Numbered from the stretch's first letter, positions 23,684 through 34,340 are shown. The stretch: 64,000 nt of DNA from Mariannaea sp. PMI_226 (GCA_024336345.1 JANFOG010000008.1:2108001-2172000), one strand, 5' to 3'. Made by a program: numbers and translations. The notes: a model not told the origin generated them from the letters alone.

Positions 23684-25052
23684 TCACAGCATTGCTCGTG
23701 AGCTCAATGCCTTCTCTACCAGGTCAACTGCCGCTTGCGCACACCCGTAGGATGACTGATAGCCAGCGCCGCCAGCACCATAATTATGCACGATCCAAAC
23801 ACTGTCGATGCGCTCCTTTTCAATCCTTGTACCTCCTTGTCGAACAGGCCTAAGGCCGACTCCGTGTCGAATAATGTCAAGATGTTCAATGCCCTTGCCA
23901 CCTGTCAAAGATGGACAGAGCTTGACTGCTCGGGTCATGATTCTGACAGCTAGGTCGGGGTCGGGCTGCGAGTCCCAATTACCCAATTGATACGAGCCAC
24001 CGAGGATTGTACCACCTCCTGCAGCTCTTGTCATCACGTAGCAAGCCTCGCTCTCTCCATCATCTGTTCCTGAGACGTCTGCCATATGGTCTGCAACGTT
24101 CCGAACTACGACAATCTGCCCTCGAGCGGGTACGACCGTCTTGTCCTCCACCCCACCCAGCTTCGAGGCCATCAACCCGGTACAGTTGACAACAAGATCA
24201 GCAGCTTTCCCAGATGGATGAACTCCCGGACGAGAAGCTTCGGAAATATGCTTAAAAATCGAGCGCTGAAATACAACCCCGTTTTTCAAACATTGAGACA
24301 CTAGCCAGGGGAGATAGATGGCTGTGTTGATGCAAACCGATGTAAAAGCTGTTGCCGAGTCGACGCCTGGACCTAGAGTAGACTTGGGCAGCAAACGAAA
24401 CTTGTGATGTGGATGTTAGTACGCGTCACAGCAGTATTTGATTGGGGGGGGATGAGGGGATGAGGGGATGAGGGGGAAAGGATACATTCGGCACCACATC
24501 TTTGAACCACGGCTCTGGTGAGAGTAGCTCGGCAAACCAGTTGCACGTTGCCGAACCGAGATCTTTGGACCGATAATAAATCTGACATTCTTGGGGCTTG
24601 GTTAGCATACAAAAGAACTTCATTCTTCACATTGCTCTCGGCTTTTGTAGCTTGCCTTGGAAATGCACTCCTGCTTCTGGGTAGTTCTGCGCCAAATCAG
24701 CCAGGGGAGCCCAGGTATTCTTGTCCCACTCGGCGGCCTCTGTGTCGTGGATTGATACACTGCAAGATTCCAACTGTTAACTAGCTGAGCGAAGTCAAAT
24801 GGTGAGCAAACAATTGCGATTGAACCTACGGCATATAGTTGGCGCCCGCCCATGGAGATGCATATTCTATGTCGTAATCTCCAGGCATATGCTTTGCCGC
24901 AACGACGATGCTGTATGCCTTGTTTCTTGACAGCAAGAGGGCAGTTGTCAAGCCAGCTACCCCGGCGCTGCGATTGAACCAGTTAGAGGTGTCAATTGGA
25001 TCTTAGTGAAGAGGGGAACCTACCCAATTACAACGATGTTTTGTTGCGGCAT
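23684..25052 (-). CDS. D-amino-acid oxidase (FAD)
   Basis: Five exons, 25052-25024, 24967-24830, 24759-24656, 24589-24486 and 24400-23684, give 363 residues. Intron 3 appears to use a GC donor (GCAAGC...AAG). The N-terminal Rossmann motif IGAGVAG (residues 9-15) binds FAD; EYASPWAGANY is the next conserved DAO block; QIYYRSKD matches the fungal family. The C-terminal IVHNYGAGGAGYQSSYG (about 328-344) is the DAO signature, and GLRPVR carries the substrate-carboxylate arginine. The enzyme converts D-amino acids to 2-oxo acids, ammonia and hydrogen peroxide using O2. The C-terminus is -AML, not a good PTS1, so peroxisomal targeting is doubtful. The neighbouring catalase fits peroxide removal. 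Head-to-head with the transaminase gene (652 bp). D-aspartate oxidase is an alternative specificity. Confidence 0.92.
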
Positions 25053-25704
25053 TGCTTCAATTGAGTTGATTAGTCTTGCTCAAAGACTCAAAGCCAGAAG
25101 GATTTTGGATAGAAGATAAGAGAAGAACGATTGTTGGGATGACTATGAAATTAGTAGGGGGGGGTGACTTGGACTATGGGCCATAAATGATTCAATTAAT
25201 TAATGAAATACTGAGATTATTAACCTCTTTGTGATAAGCCGACATGGTAGCATGCATGCATGCAGTATGGATGCGTCATGGTGGAAGCCCTTCCAGGCAT
25301 ACCTCTTGTTAGGCAAGTGGGCCATTCTGCACTGTCTGCTTTGGATTTCCCTTTTAAGAATTACCTGTTTCGGTAGGCGAGCTGATCTGAGCGGGGGAGA
25401 AGTCTGGAGCTGGCGTTGAGGTTGGACGGAGATGTTCTCAATGGGGCACACAGAGACGGAAGGGGAAATACGGTTACAACCCAGATTATGAATATAAAAC
25501 CGGTCCATGGATCTTGGAGATTTTTTGTTTTTCATTATCCAACTAACAAAGAAACAAACGATCAGTCAATCAATTAAAAAAGACGCCATTCTCCTCAGTT
25601 CGTTCTTCCCGTCCTGCATCAGAGCTTTCGTCAAGCCCCGACCTACCCTACACTGTCTCATTACGCCACCAGTTTATCTATACTCCCCCCCTTGACTCGA
25701 CACA
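25053..25704. promoter_or_regulatory. divergent promoter, D-amino-acid oxidase / transaminase
   Basis: 652 bp. Two HGATAR sites (AGATAAG ending 25120; TGATAAG at 25232-25238) fit AreA-type nitrogen control. A self-complementary GCATGCATGCATGC stretch lies near 25250-25263. ATATAAAAC near 25492 may serve as a TATA element for the transaminase gene. Functions are inferred. Confidence 0.45.
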
Positions 25705-26667
25705 ATGACTTCAATGGAGAAAGAATTCGCAGCTTATCGAGACCGATTGGCTATCTTGCAGCAGAGCACCAATCCCTATAGTAAGGGTGTTGCCTGGGTG
25801 CAGGGCGAGCTTGTGCCGCTGGCTGAGGCTCGCATCCCGCTCATGGATCAGGGCTTCCTCCACAGCGATCTCACCTACGATGTCCCAGCTGTTTGGGATG
25901 GCAAAATATTTCGCCTAGATGATCACATCACGAGACTCGATACCAGTTGCAAGAAAATCCGACTCACTTTGCCCATGTCCCGCGAAACAATGAAGCAAAC
26001 ACTTTGCGACATGCTGGCCAAGAGCGGCATCCGCGATGCCTTTATCCAATTGATTGTCACTCGAGGCATCAAAGGCGTCCGTGAGTCGGAGCCGCACGAA
26101 CATGTCAATCATCTGTACATGTTCATCCAGCCGTACATTTGGGTCATGGAGCCTGAGATGCAGTTGACTGGAGGGAGCGCCATCATTGCCCGGACTGTTC
26201 GCCGCACGCCTCCCGGCTCCATTGACCCTACCGTCAAGAACCATCAGTGGGGCGACCTCACCCGTGCTATGCAAGAGGCTCGAGATCGGGGCGCCAAGTA
26301 CCCATTCCTCACCGATGGCGATGCCAATATCACCGAAGGATCTGGTTTCAACATTGTCTTCGTCAAGGATGGTAGCATTTATACTGCCGACCGCGGTGTC
26401 TTGGAGGGTATTACGCGTAAGAGCGTGTTTGACGTGGCCCGGGCTCACGGTATTAAAATTCGATGCGAAGTTGTGCCTGTAGCACTCGCCTACGAAGCTG
26501 ACGAGGTCTTTATGTGTACCACTGCTGGTGGTATTATGCCCATCACGACCCTGGATGGTAAGCCAATCAAGGATGGACAGATCGGTCCCATTACGAAGAC
26601 GATTTGGGACGGCTACTGGGCAATGCATTATGAGCCTGCCTACACCCTGGCTGTGAAGTATGATTAG
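25705..26667 (+). CDS. (R)-selective amine transaminase-like, PLP fold type IV
   Basis: Single exon, 320 residues from an ATG in CACAATG context. It belongs to the branched-chain/D-amino-acid aminotransferase class (class IV). Conserved blocks: [37 protein letters not shown] with the PLP-forming Lys at residue 178; the [10 protein letters not shown] block; [11 protein letters not shown]; and [10 protein letters not shown] near the end. The HSDLTYDV and RGxxGVR blocks with the TTAGG loop match, as I recall them, fungal (R)-amine transaminases of the Aspergillus terreus/fumigatus type more than BCAT or DAAT. It would exchange the amino group of an (R)-amine or D-amino acid with a keto acid. Sharing a promoter with a D-amino-acid oxidase suggests a common substrate class. 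A 237-codon minus-strand frame (25915-26628) is only its shadow. Confidence 0.9.
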   Translation: MTSMEKEFAAYRDRLAILQQSTNPYSKGVAWVQGELVPLAEARIPLMDQGFLHSDLTYDVPAVWDGKIFRLDDHITRLDTSCKKIRLTLPMSRETMKQTLCDMLAKSGIRDAFIQLIVTRGIKGVRESEPHEHVNHLYMFIQPYIWVMEPEMQLTGGSAIIARTVRRTPPGSIDPTVKNHQWGDLTRAMQEARDRGAKYPFLTDGDANITEGSGFNIVFVKDGSIYTADRGVLEGITRKSVFDVARAHGIKIRCEVVPVALAYEADEVFMCTTAGGIMPITTLDGKPIKDGQIGPITKTIWDGYWAMHYEPAYTLAVKYD

Positions 26668-27164
26668 ATAGATGCATCACAATGTAACGCTGGAGCAATA
26701 GCATTTTTAATCTGATTTACTGTTCCAATTACAAGTGATCTGCTGACATGAAAACTCCATCTACACAAGGGCCTCTTGCAAAGGTCCCTTATGAAGCCGC
26801 GTGACATCATCTCCCTCGCGTCATGCAAGGGATAGAGTACGAGACATCGGAGTTATACCCGTGCAAAACACAACGCGACCATTTTTAGGCTCGCAGGTCG
26901 ATGATACGATTGATTTATAATGAATCTCCGTGACAGCATTTTTATTCGGTGGTATGTACGGGTTGCAAAGTAGATTCCATGTCAAGTTTTGCCGATTCCC
27001 AGGCGAGCAATTGGCCCTGAACCTCAATCAACGGACTCTGCCTTTGGATCCGCCCCCTTAAAAAAAAAACCGCTGAAAGTGTTGTGAAGAGCCATACTGT
27101 CACAGAATCATTGCGGGTAAATGGAGAGCGTGACTGTCATGATTACCGTCTAGCACACATCTGA
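26668..27164. other. convergent intergenic region
   Basis: 497 bp between the 3' ends of the transaminase (plus) and catalase (minus) genes. Presumed 3' UTRs; a poly-A run at about 27060-27069. No gene seen. Confidence 0.5.
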
Positions 27165-29091
27165 TTACTTGCCCAGCCTCTTCTTTAGCAGGTTCTTCAA
27201 TCCCTCATCCACTCGACCAAAATAATCTGCAGGAAAGATTGTTAATGCTTGCGCAAATGGTGCTGTACGTGATTCTAGAGTCCAAGAGAACTTACCGAGC
27301 ACTTCAAGCTGCAGTTTTTCAGGGATATCTTCCAATGTGGGAGTAATGTTGTCGAGGAATTGCTTTTCACCATCCTTTTCCTTACAAATAATCTGCCATA
27401 GTTTACGGGGCTGCTCAAAGTCTTTATCGGTGACTGAAGTTGCGAATGCAGTCACCGATCCGGACCAGCGCTCATGGGTCGGCACCTGAACTCGTTTACT
27501 CATCTCCACTGGACGCAATCCGGAAAAGACGTAGTCAGGATCGCCGTCGTAATTTCCATTCATGGTTCCGGGGCCGTCTCGTATGTACGGCGCGTAAACT
27601 GGATTTTGCGGTCTATTTGGCGGAAGTTGGAAATAGTTGGGTCCGACACGATAACGGTGAGCGTCCGGATAGCTAAACATTCTAGCTTGCAGAACTACAT
27701 TGAGCCTTTGGGTTAGCTGCCAGTGCCATCGTATAAGAAAGCAGGTGGGAAGCTGCGAACCTGGATCAGCGGATGGTCCAATGCCGGGGACCATGTTGGA
27801 GGGCGAAAAGCAGGCCTGTTCAATGTCCTGGAAGTAGTTGCTAGGCTAAGTTCGACTTGTCAGCTGGCACCTCTGAATACAGGTGATTGGAAGGACAGTC
27901 AGGCAGTGCAACCAACATTTTTATTGAGGGTTATTCGGCCAACAAGTCGCAAGGGATACTTCTCAAATGGCCAAGTGAATGTGTCGTCAAAAATATCAAT
28001 TGGGGCTGAGTCGACCTCCTCTGGCTTCATGACCTGAATGAAGACAGACCAGGTCGGAAAGTCCCCTTTATTGATAGCGTTGAAGAGATCCTTTACGTGG
28101 TAATCGGGCTGAGACCCAGCCAGACGGACTCCTTCCTCTGCGTCCATGGTTTTAATGCCGTCATCAGGTTTGAAATGCCACTTGACGTAGACGTAACTGC
28201 CGTCCTGTCTACCCGTTAGAAATACTTCATAGATTCAATGTTTGATAAGACTTAAAAGAGACTTACAGACTTGTTCAGTGTGTAAGTATGCACGCTGAAT
28301 CCATTGATGTTTCTCAGCGAAGCCGGAATCCCGCGCTGTCCAAAGAGGTGCATTAGAGCGTGAATGCCTTCTTGGTTGTGGACATGGAAGTCCCAGAACA
28401 TTGTATTGTCGGGAACATTAGTCTGAGGGTGTCGCTTGTGGCTTCGGTTCATAGATGGGAACTTAATGGGGTCTCGAACGAAGAAGACGGGCAAGTCATT
28501 AAAAACGAAATCCTGAATCCCCTCTTCCGTGTAGAACTTGGTGGCCCACCCACGGACATCACGAACTGTGTCGCTGGAGCCCTTTTCACCACCGACTGTG
28601 GAAATTCGAGTCAACAACTTGGTCTTTTTACCAACCCCAGTGAGGAAATTTGCATCGGTTAAGTCGGAGATATCCTCTAGCACTTCAAATTCGCCCAAGG
28701 CCCCTGCGGCTTTTGCGTGGACGCTTCTGTATTCAGATATAATTGTTAGTACGATTGCATCAATTTTACCCAAACATGATCAGAATCCTTTGTGCCGTAC
28801 CTCTCTGGAATACGTTCGCGCGCAAAATGCGCAAGAACCTCGACTGTTTGAACATCGCTCAGGACGATCAAGCCCCCGTTGGTACGACCGTAACGAACTT
28901 GCTGAACCGAACCAGGATTTTCGCTTGGCTGGCCTGGAGGACTAAAAGTCAGACTAGAAAATGGTGGCATGGAGTCAAACCGAAGGTCTTACCATTGGCA
29001 AGCGTGCAAAGGGGGTTCTTTGAATCAGACTTGTGACTGGTCAACTTGGAGCGCGCACCGTCTGTACAGCTTGTTGAAAATGACTAACCAT
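27165..29091 (-). CDS. monofunctional heme catalase (small-subunit type)
   Basis: Eight exons in transcription order: 29091-29089 (the ATG alone), 29029-28993, 28933-28801, 28726-28267, 28204-27917, 27845-27761, 27694-27296, 27226-27165; 488 residues, all GT-AG, frames close exactly. The active-site motif RIPERSVHAKAAG carries the distal His61; the distal Asn is in FNDLPVFFVRD (about 134, with Asp in place of the usual second Asn); the proximal heme motif RMFSYPDAHRYR gives Tyr344. NPSNYFQDIEQACFSPSNMVPGIGPS and GPNYFQLPPNRP are typical catalase core. The length fits clade-3 small-subunit catalases without the flavodoxin-like C-terminal domain. The C-terminus -LGK is no PTS1. It decomposes hydrogen peroxide. 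Head-to-head with the molybdoenzyme gene and near the D-amino-acid oxidase, both possible peroxide sources. The one-codon first exon is the least certain part. Confidence 0.92.
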
Positions 29092-29668
29092 GCCTCTGTC
29101 CCTGAATAATATATCGATGGCTGCACCTGGTGCGATTGAATGCTTAATTTTGATCTCGATTAGATTTCAATTGACCTGATACTCCTCATCTTGTACTTCT
29201 GCCCTCCATCCTTTTACCCAATGATACCGGAACCATCGGATGATCGCCGCTCCAGCATCCCTAGAAAGTAAGACAACAATGCGGTAGTATACAGACAACC
29301 ACCAATGTCATCATGACGATTGCAGACTTTGTGTTTGGTCAAACCCAAACCCCGCTCCTAGCTAGCTCTGTAGCCAATTGCGGGTGGCGGCCATTAACTT
29401 TTCCTCTGGAGGCGGTGTAATGATCGGGATACTACGCTGCACATAGCTTGCAGCTAAGAAATCATGGTGACGACGTGTTTTACATCCATTACTCTTATTG
29501 GGCCGATTAACCTGCAGCTGGGCGCGCTTGAGCCCGTATTGAGCACCACTAATCTGTATGATGAGTATAAGACCTGTTTGCATCTATTCCCCTGCCCACC
29601 CAGCAAACCTTCATTTCCATTCACTATTACCTATCGCCAACTGTTTGTTATTCATCACATCTTGCTCA
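29092..29668. promoter_or_regulatory. divergent promoter, catalase / molybdoenzyme
   Basis: 577 bp shared 5' region. It contains the presumed leaders of both genes. I see no strong repeated motif and no extra gene. Confidence 0.4.
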
Positions 29669-31484
29669 ATGCCTACCTGTATCAAAACTGAAAATCGTCC
29701 AGATGAGTGGAAGATTGAGCAGGGGTTGTCTGGAGCCGTGCTCCCCGTCCTTGACATGACGGGGCCGGAAACCAAGCGCCTGGCACCCCAGACTTTCGAC
29801 CCCTTCACCAAGGATGAGAGGGCGGTCAAGAAGATTGCTAATTGCGATAAAATCTTTTCTATTGAGAGAAAAGGCTGGAAGGGGTAAGTTAGTTTCCGTG
29901 CTGAGCTATACGAGACCTCACTGTCAAGGACCTCATTGCTACATGCATCATATCTTTTTCCGCTTGTGAGTTTAGTCGCTGATAGATGTCTTCAACACGT
30001 CTAGGTTTGTTGAGTGGGAGAACTATCCTGAAAAGAAGGAGATTGCTCATAAAATCTTGACCTCGCAGACCTTTCCTCCCATCCCGGAATACCAGCTAGG
30101 TCCCATCCCGGGAACCAACCCTGTTCTTCCTGGCACCCGTTGGAAGATGTGGCATCATGCGCTAGGTGGTGAACTTGATAGTGTGCCTGATGACTCTTGG
30201 GACATTGTACTTGAGGAGAAACACCCTGACATGCTTCACCTTCTTCAATTTCCATACAACGGAGAGCCTCCCAAGCGTCTCGTTACTGCCAAGGAATATA
30301 CTCCCAACTCGCTCCATTTTGTGCGTAACCACGGAGGTATTCCCATCATCAATGAAGATGATTTCAGCTTCCTTATGGATGGACTTGTAGCAAACCCTCG
30401 TTCTTTCACTATGAAAGATCTCATGGATGAATCCAAGTTCCCACGCATGGAGAAGAGCGTTACCATGCAATGTTCCGGAACCCGTCGCATCGAACAAATT
30501 ATGAAATATGCGGGTCAGGGTGACGAGGTTCCACAAGCGCCCTGGGCTGAGGGTGCGATTGGTACTGCTCGATACGTCGGTATCAGTCTCAAAAAGGTCA
30601 TCAAGGCTTGTGGAGGTCTAGTTGATGGCGCCAAACATTTGGAATTCTACGGTGCCGACACTTATTTCAAGGATGACAAGGTTATGAACTACCTTGTCAG
30701 TGTACCGTGGTCCAAGGTAAAGGCCAATGAAGTCATGCTCGCCTGGGAGATGAACGGTGAAGTTCTACCCAAGATCCATGGCTTCCCGCTCCGAATTGTT
30801 GTGCTCGGCTATATCGGTGCCCGAAGCGTCAAGTGGCTGTATCGTATCAAGGCGATCAAAGAGCCATCTCGCGCACCAGTTCAAAGCCAGGAGTACCTCT
30901 ATTTCCCTCAGCAAGTTGGCAAACACAACTTTAGGCTGACGGATGGCATTCAGATCCAGGAAATGCCAGTTAGCTCAGCCATTATGTCTCCCTGGACCAA
31001 GCAAGTAGTAATCCACAATGGTAAAATTCGCTGCAAGGGATGGGCCTACTCAGGCGGTGGTCGGTGGCCTGAGCGTGTTGAGCTGTCGGCTTCCGGTGGC
31101 TTCAACTGGTACACCGTTCCTCTCGAGAACCTCTCCAAGAAGCGGAAATGGACATGGCGTACCTGGGAGTTTGATCTACCTTGCGACATGGAAGGCTGGA
31201 TTGAAATTGTGTGCCGCTGCTGGGACAACTCCCTCAATACGCAACCCCCTGATGTTCGCACAGCTTGGAACTGGGGCTTGCATGTCACCAGCTCTTGTCA
31301 TCGGGTCTCGGTGTACAGCGTCAACAAGACGAAACCTGCTACAAAGGCCCGGCTAGACGAATTTGAAAAGCAGAAGGTTCCATTTGGTCCCATTACTCTC
31401 CCTCTCCCGTTCCCTTCTCAATCTTGGAAAGATTATGAACAATTCTGGCAAAACCACGATCCTCGTGATGCGGATGACGAATAA
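29669..31484 (+). CDS. sulfite oxidase-family molybdopterin oxidoreductase
   Basis: Two exons, 29669-29883 and 30005-31484, give 564 residues; the 121-bp intron is GT-AG. The molybdenum-cofactor domain has FVRNHGGIP at about residue 177 (the family 'RNHgpvP' block) and the Mo-ligand cysteine in MQCSGTRR (Cys228), followed by GTARYVGISL and the G-x-HGFPLRIVV block. The C-terminal half (SVKWLYRI, PVSSAI, GWAYSGGGRWPERVELS, then W-NWG) is the Mo-co dimerisation domain. There is no cytochrome b5 heme domain and no FAD/NADH domain, so it is not an assimilatory nitrate reductase. Plant-type sulfite oxidases of this layout use O2 and release hydrogen peroxide, matching the head-to-head catalase. Substrate is inferred: sulfite or another small S- or N-oxide. 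It has no visible targeting signal, and the N-terminus is longer than in plant sulfite oxidase. Confidence 0.9.
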
Positions 31485-32113
31485 AGTCGGGCGAAGAGAG
31501 GAGTGGTGCATGATTTCGGTCAAGTGCCATTGTTATCTGGAACTGGGCTTCAAAGCCGTTGTCTTTAGGAATGAAAACTTGTGAAGAAAAACATAAAATA
31601 TGTGCACTCCTAATTTAGTATTTAACCAGAATCGTGCTATGCCCAGGTCTGCAAGCCAGCGTCATACTTTCATATACGTGATTCGTGAGGTTGTAGTGGT
31701 TTGTAGTCCCAGGCACGACTAATCCGCATAAATAAGGAAATAAGACCAAATATTTTGAGATTTACTCTTACTGTAAAATAGCAATATCGAGAAGTATGGC
31801 TCCGCTTGTCATTCGCAACTGCTATTGTTTCTACCAGAAGCTACCTGGTTGCACTGCAGGGCTTATAGCCACGAGGCATACGGCCTTGCTGAAGCAACGA
31901 TATATGTTGGTAAGATTATTATAAGAATAAGATTATGCATGCAATGCCTTCTTTTCTTTCCGTGCGTGGGCTAATATGAGTATAGTTTGATCAGGATTCG
32001 CTACATATGAAAGAAGGTAACATCCAGGTTATTATTGATAAAACCCATATCCTGTGGAAGCTATTCCCTTCATGTCAGTCACAGCCACTGTACGAAAATA
32101 GAAAATAGCAACA
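31485..32113. other. convergent intergenic region
   Basis: 629 bp, AT-rich, between the 3' ends of the molybdoenzyme (plus) and the Zn2Cys6 gene (minus). No gene supported. Confidence 0.5.
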
Positions 32114-34340
32114 TCATACCATTGAACTGAGTAGTTCTGTTATACTGTCCGGAAGCAAAGGGCTTGGATCCTCCGACAACTCAAGCCCAGGTAACCTGTT
32201 GGGATCACTACAGTCAATCAATAGGGAAATGAAATGGATGTCTCGTTCGTGATAACACTTGCCCTGGATCTAATAGCAAATTCTTTTGCCGAATAGTTGC
32301 TAGCAGCGTCTGAAGTATTGTACAAATTCGCGTCACTCGATCGGCTGCCTCTTTGTCGGATTTTGCGGACGATTCTGGCCACAACTTGGACTTGACCAAG
32401 CCAATGGTCATACTCAGAATGTAGTATTCATTTAGCCCTTTCAGTGTTTCGGAGATTCTAGTTTCCAACATTTGGAGCACTTGCTCAGCAGTTGCAATCA
32501 GAAATGTTGAAATCTCGGGGAATATGGTCATGGTAGCTGAGTGTTCTGAGCCTTGTAAGCGGTCAGTTGAGATCATACCGAAAACGGGCCTGCGTATGTG
32601 TTTCTTACTGTGAGGTCCAAAATTCATGTAAATCTCATGACAAATGTTCAGTGCGGCAAGCACCAATCCTGTTCTGCATGCTTGTGCCGGGATTATCTCA
32701 TCATACAAAAGCTTCTGATGAAGGTCGAGAATCTTCATGGATGCCTCCAACCTCGCACGTCGGCAAATGGCAGACTTGGAAGACGGTGGAACTTGAATCG
32801 AGAACTGGATATGCAGAACTATCGCATACTGATGCAAGACAATTCGCAGGAGGCTCGCCAAATACATTGCTGTCTGTTGTTGCCGCGGATCCGCTTGGGG
32901 ATTGGTCCATTCCGGAATGTCCTGGAGAGCTTGTCCCAGCTCTCCCTCAAGTTGTAACACCTGGTCGAAATCATCTTGCTCACAGCATCCATTGACGAAT
33001 GCACATATCTTCAGTCTAACAGGCAAAGAACGGTAGAGGAGGACCTGGAATGAGGTGTTTGTCAATGTCGTCAACGGCACATCCTTTGGAGAATCCTGAA
33101 TTGAGTTTGGAAGTTTGTCGTCATCAATATTCAGTGGTGATATGGTATTGAAATCTCCTATCCGCACGTTCGTGGGCATTCCTCTCTCTATTGACGCTTG
33201 GAGGTCGAGTTCAATGATTGTCATCCATAGACGGCGACGCATTTCGCGATAGTAGGGTGACATTTTGACGGTCGAAGTCGCCTCGCGGTGATACCCTGCT
33301 GCCATCGCGCGCCGTACCAATGCCCCTGTTTGTGTCCAGAAGGAGCCCTCTTGGATATAATTTGCTCGTTTTGCAATGAGCAGAAGGCAATGGCTGGCCA
33401 AGTTGTCTGAAGATCGGGACGATGGATTGGCCGGAGAACCAAGCCAAGTTTCTGCGGCGTCAACCCAGGCAAGGGCATGGTCATGGACCGTTTTGCTGCT
33501 GTCAACATCGATAGAGATGCCAGAGTGAAAGCTTGCAGCAGTCGCTACTACCAACAGCAACTGGCTCAAGAAGGAAGCTTGGGTACAAAGCGGGTTGGCC
33601 CAGTGGTTATTGTACGCGGTGATGAAGGCTGGAATGTCAAAAACGCGATGCACGATCTCAAATCGATCAATATAAGTCTGAACCAACGCGTCTGCAATTG
33701 GCTTCTTGGGGATTAATTGCCTCAAAGTGTCTCCAAGCGCCGTATCTTGTGTCACAGGGAGATAGCGATATCTATGTGTGGGCACCGAATAGATGTCGTC
33801 GCGAAGGGCGTTGATGGAAGGGTTGTCCGTCTTGATTTGAATAATGTAAGGTCGAAGCTCGGTAAACTAGAAACTTGTGAGAGGCATGTCGTAACATAGT
33901 ACCTATGGGTAATAGGCAGTTCTGCATACCTGTTGATAGAAATTGAGGGGATAGCTATACCCGTAGAACTTGGTAACCGTCTCATGTTCGTCCAGATGTG
34001 CCATTTTCGCTTGACCGTCGGAAGAGGCTGGGCGTCTCTCACTCTCAGATGCCCCCACAGCCGCCACAGACAAGGCTGGGGCGCGTAACGACTCTGTGAC
34101 AGCGTCCGCAGTCCCCGAACTGCTATCAGTGCCATTCACTTCTGTTGACGAGGGCGGTCCTCGTCCTCCACGGTATGTGCACTCATCAGCAATCCCGGCC
34201 TTTGAACAGCGGCTGCAGGACGGAAGCTCTCTTCCGCACTTGAGCTTGCGCTGATAACACTGAATGCAGGCCAGTGGGGGCCGGCGTCTCTTGACGCCCG
34301 GTTTGACCACACGACGTGAACTAGTTGGAACTCGGTTCAT
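32114..34340 (-). CDS. Zn2Cys6 fungal transcription factor
   Basis: Four-exon model, 34340-33930, 33866-32609, 32551-32263 and 32195-32114, giving 679 residues. The zinc cluster is Cys25, 28, 35, 42, 45 and 54 (C-x2-C-x6-C-x6-C-x2-C-x8-C) preceded by a basic stretch KRRR. The middle homology region (fungal_trans) includes YYREMRRRLWMTIIELDLQAS and ERGMPTN. The second intron is 57 nt, in frame and stop-free, so an unspliced reading also stays open; I favour splicing because of its GTAAGA donor and CTGAC branch. The last intron probably has a GC donor (GCAAGT, 32262) and adds a C-terminal LPGLELSEDPSPLLPDS; without it the protein ends at 32214. It shares a 464-bp promoter with the ring dioxygenase, so it is a candidate aromatic-pathway regulator. 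Confidence 0.85.

Noticed and set aside
25915..26628. 237-codon minus-strand open frame
   Set aside because: Exact shadow of the transaminase coding sequence; the plus frame has clear family motifs.
30057..30057. Start of the molybdoenzyme at 30057
   Set aside because: This codon is a TTG; the exon from 29669 splices in frame and adds a conserved-looking N-terminus.
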